From: Candidatus Omnitrophota bacterium
Lineage (GTDB): Bacteria > Omnitrophota > Gorgyraeia > Duberdicusellales > 4484-171
NCBI GenBank assembly: GCA_014728785.1
Contig: WJKZ01000124.1
Location: forward strand, 1-10,465
DNA: 10,465 nt
Direction of reading: 5' to 3'
Under the pieces are notes generated by a model, which was given only the letters and a program-made list of their open reading frames with translations, was not told where the DNA came from and searched no databases. Below are positions 5,244-10,465 of this stretch, in pieces. The position numbers and the translations under genes were made by a program. How positions within the stretch are numbered: position 1 is the stretch's first letter; each line of letters opens with the position of its first letter.

Positions 5244-8088
5244 AGGTCTCATTTTTAAGAATTCCCAGAAGAAGATAAATAAGCTAAAGCCCAAAGTCAA
5301 TATTGTTCTTAACAGGGAGATGCCCACGCCCTCCTTAAGGGAGGTTTCAGTTCTTGCACCTGTTGTGAATAAAGTAAATTCTTTAGAAAAAGAAATATCG
5401 GAAAAAGAGGATTCCTTCTTCCCCCACAAAACAAACGAATACCGCAAGATGATAAAAGATAAAACCGCTTCTCTGGAAGGAGATGCCTGCAGGCAGGCTC
5501 TCGAAAACATTCTGGATGAAATACTCCCTTATTATTTTTCAATGGTAAGAGAAGCTGCCAGAAGGACTGTTAAGATGCGCCATTTTGACGTTCAGATACT
5601 CGGAGGGATAGTTCTACATAAAAATAAGATTGCCGAGATGGTGACAGGTGAAGGTAAAACCCTGGTGGCTACACTCGCAGCTTCTTTAAACGCTTTGGCC
5701 GGCAGGGGGGTTCATATAGTGACGGTGAATGACTATCTTGCTAAACGCGACAGAGAATGGATGGGTCCTGTATATGAATTTATGGGGTTGAGCTGTGGTG
5801 TAATCCAGCAGAACATGGACAAGGAAGAGAGGAAACGGGCTTACTCCTGTGATATTACCTACGGCACGAACAATGAATTTGGTTTTGACTATCTGAGAGA
5901 TAATATGGTAGGTGATCCCGGCCTTATGGTTCAGCCCGGTCATTTTTATGCCATAGTGGATGAAGTGGATTCGATATTAATCGATGAAGCAAGAACTCCT
6001 CTGATTATATCCGGGCCGGCAGAGAGTTATATTGATAAATATTATCTTGCCGACAGGGCAATCAGGCAGATTAAGGTAAAGGTTATAATACAGAGTTTTG
6101 ACAATAAAGAAGGGACCATAACGATAAAAAATCTGGATGGGAGTGAGGCAGTAATAGACCCATCAGAATTAGAGAATAATTATGATGCGGTGGTAGAAGA
6201 AAAAACCCACAATGCCTACTTTACTCCCCGGGGAGAGAAAAGGTGTGAGAAGCTGCTCGGGGTAGAGAGTATTACTGACGAGGCACCCGATAAACTTTCA
6301 AATCCCTGGTTGCATTATTTAACCCAGAGTCTTAGAGCGCACAAGCTCTTTAAGAATGAAAGAGAATATATAATAAAAGAAGGTAAAGTTGTAATCGTAG
6401 ATGAATTTACGGGAAGGCTTATGCCCGGCAGGCGTTGGTCGGATGGCCTGCATCAGGCTGTAGAGGCTAAAGAGAACCTGAAAATCCAGGAAGAAAGTCA
6501 GACTTTAGCTACCATAACTCTCCAGAATTACTTTCGTATGTATGATAAGTTAGCGGGTATGACCGGAACCGCTTATACCGAAGCCAATGAGTTTAAACAT
6601 ATATACAGATTAGATGTAGTGGCTGTACCAACCAATCGTCCTTTAATAAGGACCAATTATCCGGACAGGATCTATAAAACAAAAAAAGGTAAATTTAACG
6701 CAGTCATTGAAGAGATAGCAGAGTTGCATAAAGAACAGCGGCCTATGCTGGTCGGTACTACTTCGATAGAAGATTCAGAGGTTCTCTCTTTTCTTTTGAG
6801 TAAAAAAGGCATAGAGCACAATGTTCTTAATGCTAAATATCATGAAAGAGAAGCATATGTAGTGGCCCAGGCAGGAAGATTAGGCCAGGTTACTATTGCT
6901 ACAAATATGGCCGGAAGAGGTACAGATATTATACTCGGCGGTAACCTGGATTACTTTATAAAAGACATTCTTAATAAAAACGGAATTTCACCCGAGGATG
7001 AGAATTACCCGGAAGATTACAACAAGCTCTATCCCCGTTATAAGGGTAAATTTGAGGAAGAGCATAATGCTGTTGTGCGCAAGGGCGGACTGCATATAAT
7101 CGGAACCCAGCGTCATGAAGCCAGGAGAATAGACAATCAGTTGAGGGGCCGTTCGGGAAGGCAGGGCGACCCCGGCTCTTCGCGTTTTTATGTATCTTTA
7201 GAAGATGATCTTATGAGGCTTTTCGGCTCGGAAAGAATTTATAATTTAATGGATAGTTTGGGTTTCCCCGAAGACCAGCCGATAGAACACGGTTTGATTA
7301 ATCACTCTCTGGCCGTAGCCCAAAAACGGGTAGAAGGCCATAACTTTGAAATTCGTAAGCAGCTCCTGCAATATGACAATATAATGAACAAACAAAGAGA
7401 AGTTATATATAAACAGCGTAAGGAAATTCTGGAGAGTGGAAGCCTTACGGAAGAGATTCTTTCCATGGCCGAAGAAGTAATCGACAAAAATGTTTCTTTG
7501 TATTTCCAGGAGGAGATAGATACTTTCGGTTTAACCCACTGGCTTAAGTCTAAGTTTAATTTAGATAAGAAAAGTTCTGATTTCGACGGGCTTTCTCTTC
7601 AGGAAACCGTTAAATTGGTAAAAAAAGAAATAGAGGATTTATACCGCAATAGATTGGAGGAGTCCGGGCCGGAAAATATGCATTACCTGGAGAAAACTAT
7701 CAGTCTATGGGTGGTGGATTCCCGCTGGAAAGAGCACCTTCTTATACTGGATCACTTAAGAGAAGGCATCCACCTGCGTAGTCATGCCCATGTTGACCCT
7801 CTTGTGGAGTATCAGAAGGAATCGTACTATGCTTTTCAGGATATGATTTATTCCATAAAGGAAGGTATCGTAGACATGGCTTTTAAGGCTCGTTTAAAGC
7901 CCAGAGAACCTTCGCCGGATTTTGATATTCCTCAAAACTTCATCCATGCCAGATATTCCCCCTTGCGCAAAAAAGGCGATGAAAGTAAAGAAGCTGCCGC
8001 TCCCCGTGCTACGGATAAAAAAGTAGGAAGAAATGACCCCTGTCCCTGCGGTAGCGGCAAAAAATACAAAAAATGTTGCGGCAGATAA
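5236..8088 (+). CDS. secA: Preprotein translocase ATPase SecA
   Basis: SecA is the motor that pushes unfolded preproteins through SecYEG. All parts of the 950-residue protein are recognisable. NBD1 has MRHFDVQ (114-120), Walker A TGEGKT (137-142), YGTNNEFGFDYLRDN (209-223) and Walker B DEVD (242-245). A preprotein-binding domain follows (about 260-360). NBD2 has GTTSIE (507-512), TNMAGRGTDI (556-565) and the Arg-rich QLRGRSGRQGDPG (635-647). The scaffold and two-helix finger run to about 860, and a C-terminal SEC-C zinc motif has Cys936, Cys938, Cys947 and Cys948. Compared with E. coli there are about 19 extra residues near 21-41 and about 14 near 75-90. In the finger loop, LRSHAHVDP replaces LRGYAQKDP, so the conserved Tyr794 is His850. 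The overlap with prfB fixes the start. Confidence 0.97.
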   Translation: MLKGLIFKNSQKKINKLKPKVNIVLNREMPTPSLREVSVLAPVVNKVNSLEKEISEKEDSFFPHKTNEYRKMIKDKTASLEGDACRQALENILDEILPYYFSMVREAARRTVKMRHFDVQILGGIVLHKNKIAEMVTGEGKTLVATLAASLNALAGRGVHIVTVNDYLAKRDREWMGPVYEFMGLSCGVIQQNMDKEERKRAYSCDITYGTNNEFGFDYLRDNMVGDPGLMVQPGHFYAIVDEVDSILIDEARTPLIISGPAESYIDKYYLADRAIRQIKVKVIIQSFDNKEGTITIKNLDGSEAVIDPSELENNYDAVVEEKTHNAYFTPRGEKRCEKLLGVESITDEAPDKLSNPWLHYLTQSLRAHKLFKNEREYIIKEGKVVIVDEFTGRLMPGRRWSDGLHQAVEAKENLKIQEESQTLATITLQNYFRMYDKLAGMTGTAYTEANEFKHIYRLDVVAVPTNRPLIRTNYPDRIYKTKKGKFNAVIEEIAELHKEQRPMLVGTTSIEDSEVLSFLLSKKGIEHNVLNAKYHEREAYVVAQAGRLGQVTIATNMAGRGTDIILGGNLDYFIKDILNKNGISPEDENYPEDYNKLYPRYKGKFEEEHNAVVRKGGLHIIGTQRHEARRIDNQLRGRSGRQGDPGSSRFYVSLEDDLMRLFGSERIYNLMDSLGFPEDQPIEHGLINHSLAVAQKRVEGHNFEIRKQLLQYDNIMNKQREVIYKQRKEILESGSLTEEILSMAEEVIDKNVSLYFQEEIDTFGLTHWLKSKFNLDKKSSDFDGLSLQETVKLVKKEIEDLYRNRLEESGPENMHYLEKTISLWVVDSRWKEHLLILDHLREGIHLRSHAHVDPLVEYQKESYYAFQDMIYSIKEGIVDMAFKARLKPREPSPDFDIPQNFIHARYSPLRKKGDESKEAAAPRATDKKVGRNDPCPCGSGKKYKKCCGR

Positions 8089-8094
8089 ATATTT

Positions 8095-8123
8095 GTTTCA
8101 GCCTGAAACTTTTGCACTTTTTT
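8095..8123 (+). terminator. Weak stem-loop with T-rich tail between secA and lnt
   Basis: GTTTCA (8095-8100), loop GCC, and TGAAAC (8104-8109) form a perfect six-base-pair hairpin. It is followed by TTTTGCAC and six T (to 8123). It starts 6 bases after the secA stop. The stem is short and AT-rich and the T-run is interrupted, so it may attenuate rather than stop transcription, leaving lnt in the same operon. Confidence 0.35.
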
Positions 8124-8134
8124 AATTTGCTGGG

Positions 8135-9598
8135 ATGAGGAGCTTTTATATTTCTGTACTGAGCGGTTTATTGACAGGATTGGCGTTTGACTCTCCCGCT
8201 TTATCTTTTCTTGCCTGGTTTTCTTTGATTCCTTCTTTTTATGTAATAAAGAATAGTAGCCGTTGCCGGAATTTTTTAAACGGTTTTTTATTCGGATTCT
8301 GCTATTATGCCGCCGGTATCTTTTGGGTGGGCAATGTAAGTAAACTGGGTTTATTCTTTCTTGTTTCCTACCTTGGTCTGTATTATGCTTTGCTGTTTGT
8401 TTTGATAAGTTTTTTTACAGGCAAAAGAAGCGGTTTTGTTATTATCCCCGCCTTATGGGTGGCCATTGAATTTATTAAAGAAAAGGTATGGTGTGGTTTT
8501 AGCTGGGGTAACCTGGGTTATTCTCAATATACCAATACTTATTTAATCCAGAGCGCGGATTTAGGAGGGGTGAAGCTTATAACTTTCCTGATAGTCCTGG
8601 TTAATCTTTCCGGATGGGTTATTTACAGCCGGATAAAAAACAGAGAAGTTCGGTTTGCTCATATTTTCAAAGCAGTTTCAATACCTTTAATGGTTTTTCT
8701 GGCGTCTTTCGGGTATTCTGTATACAGACTGGATAATTTAGATTGGAGTGAGACTTCTAAAGTTTCTGTAATTCAGCCCAACATAGAGCAGGAGTTAAAA
8801 TGGCAGGAGGCCTTTATTTCCCGCATAAAATCAAAGTTGCTTCAGCTGTCTCTTAAGGCGGAGGCCGATTCTCTTCTTATTTTTCCGGAAGCATCCTGGC
8901 CGGAAGTTCTGGGTATAAACGAGACAGAGGAGCTTAAGAGTTTCGCCCGTACCCTAAAGCGGGATATGCTTATAGGTTCGGTGATATTCGAAAAAGGTAA
9001 ATTCTACAACTCGGCAATTATGCTCGACAGAGAAGGAGAAATCAGGAATGTATACCGTAAAATTAAGCTTGTTCCTTTCGGAGAATATGTCCCTTTGCGT
9101 GAATTCCTGCGATTCATAAATGTACTGAACTCCGTAGGTGATACTACCCCGGGAGAGGCCTTAACTCTGTTTTCTCATAAGGGCAGTATATTTTCAGTGC
9201 TTATATGTTTTGAGGATATCTTTCCCGCTCATGTAAGGTCCTTCGCAAAAAAAAGTGATTTTTTGATTAATATTACCAACGACGCATGGTTTAAAGGAGA
9301 GCCCGAGGCAGGTCAGCATTTAGGCATCATGACTCTCAGGGCTATAGAAAACCGTATTGCTATTGTAAGGAGTGCCAATACGGGGATAAGCGGCTGGGTA
9401 TCTTTCAACGGCGATACAGAGACGCTTGAAAGAGAGGGAAAGGAGGTGTATGTCGAGGGTTGCCGGGACTTTGAAATAAAAATAAACGAACAGAGGAGTT
9501 TTTACAACAAGTACGGAGAGGTCTTTTCTTATCTATGTTTATTATGTACTTTCCTGGCTCTGGCAGGGCGGTTAAAGTTGAGAGATAGGAAGCGATAA
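8135..9598 (+). CDS. lnt: Apolipoprotein N-acyltransferase
   Basis: Lnt adds the third acyl chain to the N-terminal cysteine of lipoproteins at the periplasmic face of the inner membrane, completing maturation and permitting sorting to the outer membrane. The 487-residue length is close to E. coli (512). Several hydrophobic segments fill about 1-198. The nitrilase-like catalytic domain follows, with the Glu-Lys-Cys triad visible as Glu252 (FPEASWPE), Lys309 (YRKIKLVPFGEY) and Cys358 (ICFED), matching E. coli Glu267, Lys335 and Cys387; Glu317 matches Glu343. TNDAWF (381-386) and ANTGI (414-418) are further family motifs. A last membrane segment is near 463-478. An in-frame stop at 8123-8125 leaves the ATG at 8135 as the earliest start, although no good Shine-Dalgarno precedes it. 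Its place after secA links protein export to lipoprotein processing. Confidence 0.95.
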   Translation: MRSFYISVLSGLLTGLAFDSPALSFLAWFSLIPSFYVIKNSSRCRNFLNGFLFGFCYYAAGIFWVGNVSKLGLFFLVSYLGLYYALLFVLISFFTGKRSGFVIIPALWVAIEFIKEKVWCGFSWGNLGYSQYTNTYLIQSADLGGVKLITFLIVLVNLSGWVIYSRIKNREVRFAHIFKAVSIPLMVFLASFGYSVYRLDNLDWSETSKVSVIQPNIEQELKWQEAFISRIKSKLLQLSLKAEADSLLIFPEASWPEVLGINETEELKSFARTLKRDMLIGSVIFEKGKFYNSAIMLDREGEIRNVYRKIKLVPFGEYVPLREFLRFINVLNSVGDTTPGEALTLFSHKGSIFSVLICFEDIFPAHVRSFAKKSDFLINITNDAWFKGEPEAGQHLGIMTLRAIENRIAIVRSANTGISGWVSFNGDTETLEREGKEVYVEGCRDFEIKINEQRSFYNKYGEVFSYLCLLCTFLALAGRLKLRDRKR

Positions 9599-9660
9599 TT
9601 CCAATCACGAGCTATATTGAAAAAGGGTGCTAAATTAATGATTTTAATCTGAATTTGGTA

Positions 9661-9688
9661 TGTTATAATCGTTTTTTTAAAGTATAAT
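9661..9688 (+). promoter_or_regulatory. Predicted promoter elements upstream of the LpxL-like gene
   Basis: The 97 bases between lnt and the next start are AT-rich. TGTTATAAT (9661-9669) is a perfect extended -10 without a good -35 at the expected distance. A second TATAAT (9683-9688) lies 7 bases before the ATG at 9696; a start from it would give an almost leaderless message. A T-run (9672-9678) lies between the two. Either could give the gene its own transcription. Confidence 0.4.
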
Positions 9689-9695
9689 AACTGCT

Positions 9696-10465
9696 ATGGA
9701 TAAAGAGAGAAAGAAGGCATTGAGGAGAAGGGCCGGTTGGTATGCCATTAAAATTTTTACGGATTTAAGCGGCAAACTACCATTGTCTACCGTCTATATT
9801 ATAGGTAAGCTTTTGGGGAGACTTACTTATTTTCTGGTTTTGCCGCAACGCAGGATAGCTCTGCAAGGTCTTGCTATAGCTTTTCCTCAAAAAACCCCTA
9901 TGGAAAGAAAGGTTATTGCCAGGGATTTTTTTATTTTTATGGCACAGAGTTCTCTGGAATTACTGCATATATTAAAAAATGAAGATGAACTGCAACGGGT
10001 CCGTATAAGAGGAGAGGAGTATCTCAAAGATGCGTTGTCTAAGAAGAAGGGGGTTGTGATTTTTACCGCACATTTCGGTAATTTCCCTCTGATGAGCTTA
10101 AAACTCGCAAAAAAAGGTTATAAGGCTAATATTGTAGCCAGACCCATGAGGGATAAAAAAGCCGGAGATCATTTTCATGAGCTTAGAGAAAAGGCGGGGG
10201 TTAAAACTATTTTTTCTTATCCCCGCAAGGAGTGTGTTAACGGTATAATAAAAGCTTTGCGTAATAATGAAATTGTAATAATACAAATGGACCAGAATTT
10301 CGGTACGGGAGGAGTATGGATAAAATTCTTCAACAAGCTGGCTGCTACACCCGTTGGCCCGATAATATTTGCTTTGAGGACAGGAGCTTCGACAGTGCCG
10401 GCCTATATTTACAGAACCGGCGAAGGCAGGCATAGTCTTGAGATAATGCCCGGCCGGGAATTAAC
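9696..10465 (+). CDS. LpxL/HtrB-family acyltransferase (lipid A late acyltransferase-like), 3'-partial
   Basis: This gene runs off the window; 256 codons are visible of about 300 expected. The family transfers a fatty acyl chain to lipid A precursors, or to related glycolipids, at the inner membrane. Family marks are the N-terminal amphipathic/hydrophobic region (about 14-50), NIxxAFP-like GLAIAFPQKT (58-67), VIFTAHFGNFP (121-131), VARPMRD (147-153), IIQMDQNFG (195-203) and the segment AATPVGP with ALRTGA (216-231). The catalytic motif is normally HX4(D/E); here His126 is followed by Pro131 at the acidic position. The ATG at 9696 has no Shine-Dalgarno; the in-frame TTG at 9720, preceded by an AGAAAGAAGG-like stretch, is an alternative. 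It follows lnt by 97 bases. Family membership is firm; the acceptor substrate is not established. Confidence 0.85.
   Translation, partial: MDKERKKALRRRAGWYAIKIFTDLSGKLPLSTVYIIGKLLGRLTYFLVLPQRRIALQGLAIAFPQKTPMERKVIARDFFIFMAQSSLELLHILKNEDELQRVRIRGEEYLKDALSKKKGVVIFTAHFGNFPLMSLKLAKKGYKANIVARPMRDKKAGDHFHELREKAGVKTIFSYPRKECVNGIIKALRNNEIVIIQMDQNFGTGGVWIKFFNKLAATPVGPIIFALRTGASTVPAYIYRTGEGRHSLEIMPGREL

Noticed and set aside
5121..5510. 129-codon open frame on the minus strand across the prfB-secA junction
   Set aside because: Both + strand genes are certain here, and the translation resembles no family.
9625..9680. Terminator after lnt
   Set aside because: The only inverted repeat (ATTAA/TTAAT) is five AT pairs, and the T-run lies more than 20 bases further on, so it does not form a convincing terminator.
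10098..10433. 111-codon open frame on the minus strand near the end
   Set aside because: It is the antisense of the LpxL-like gene, which carries conserved motifs through this region.

Overview
This window is a stretch of bacterial chromosome of roughly 40% GC. It is packed with eight genes, all on the + strand, that are adjacent, overlapping or separated by less than 100 bases. In order they encode: the lipid II flippase MurJ (5' end cut by the window edge), a short UvrC, a single-domain methylated-DNA-protein cysteine methyltransferase, a PilT-like type IV pilus ATPase, peptide chain release factor 2, SecA, apolipoprotein N-acyltransferase (Lnt), and an LpxL/HtrB-family acyltransferase whose 3' end is cut off. 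There are no RNA genes, mobile elements or CRISPR arrays, and no gene-free stretch longer than 97 bases.

Organism: MurJ, Lnt and a lipid A-type acyltransferase together point to a two-membrane (diderm) bacterium. The moderate AT content, divergent family members and shortened UvrC suggest an uncultivated diderm phylum. Candidatus Omnitrophota is my best guess, but this is inference from general impression and not from a search.

Layout: bases 1-2981 hold murJ, uvrC and the methyltransferase. murJ and uvrC overlap by 22 bases and the next gap is 9 bases, so these three look co-transcribed. A good sigma-70-like promoter (TTGAGA, 18 bases, TACAAT) lies in the last codons of the methyltransferase gene. 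It is followed by an inverted repeat at the predicted transcript start and a strong ribosome binding site, so the pilT-like gene, prfB and secA may form a second transcription unit. prfB and secA overlap by 8 bases. A small stem-loop with a T-rich tail separates secA from lnt. An extended -10 element and a second TATAAT precede the last gene.

Function: most of the genes serve the cell envelope. They cover peptidoglycan precursor export (MurJ), protein export (SecA), lipoprotein maturation (Lnt), probable lipid A acylation and pilus dynamics. Two DNA repair genes and a translation termination factor are embedded among them.

I see no wholly new system. The points worth a second look are variations inside known families: a UvrC lacking two regions, a PilT-like ATPase with an altered Walker B motif, an acyltransferase without the acidic residue of its HX4(D/E) motif, a SecA with N-terminal insertions and a changed finger-tip residue, and a prfB that lacks the programmed frameshift but has a partial duplication at that exact place.
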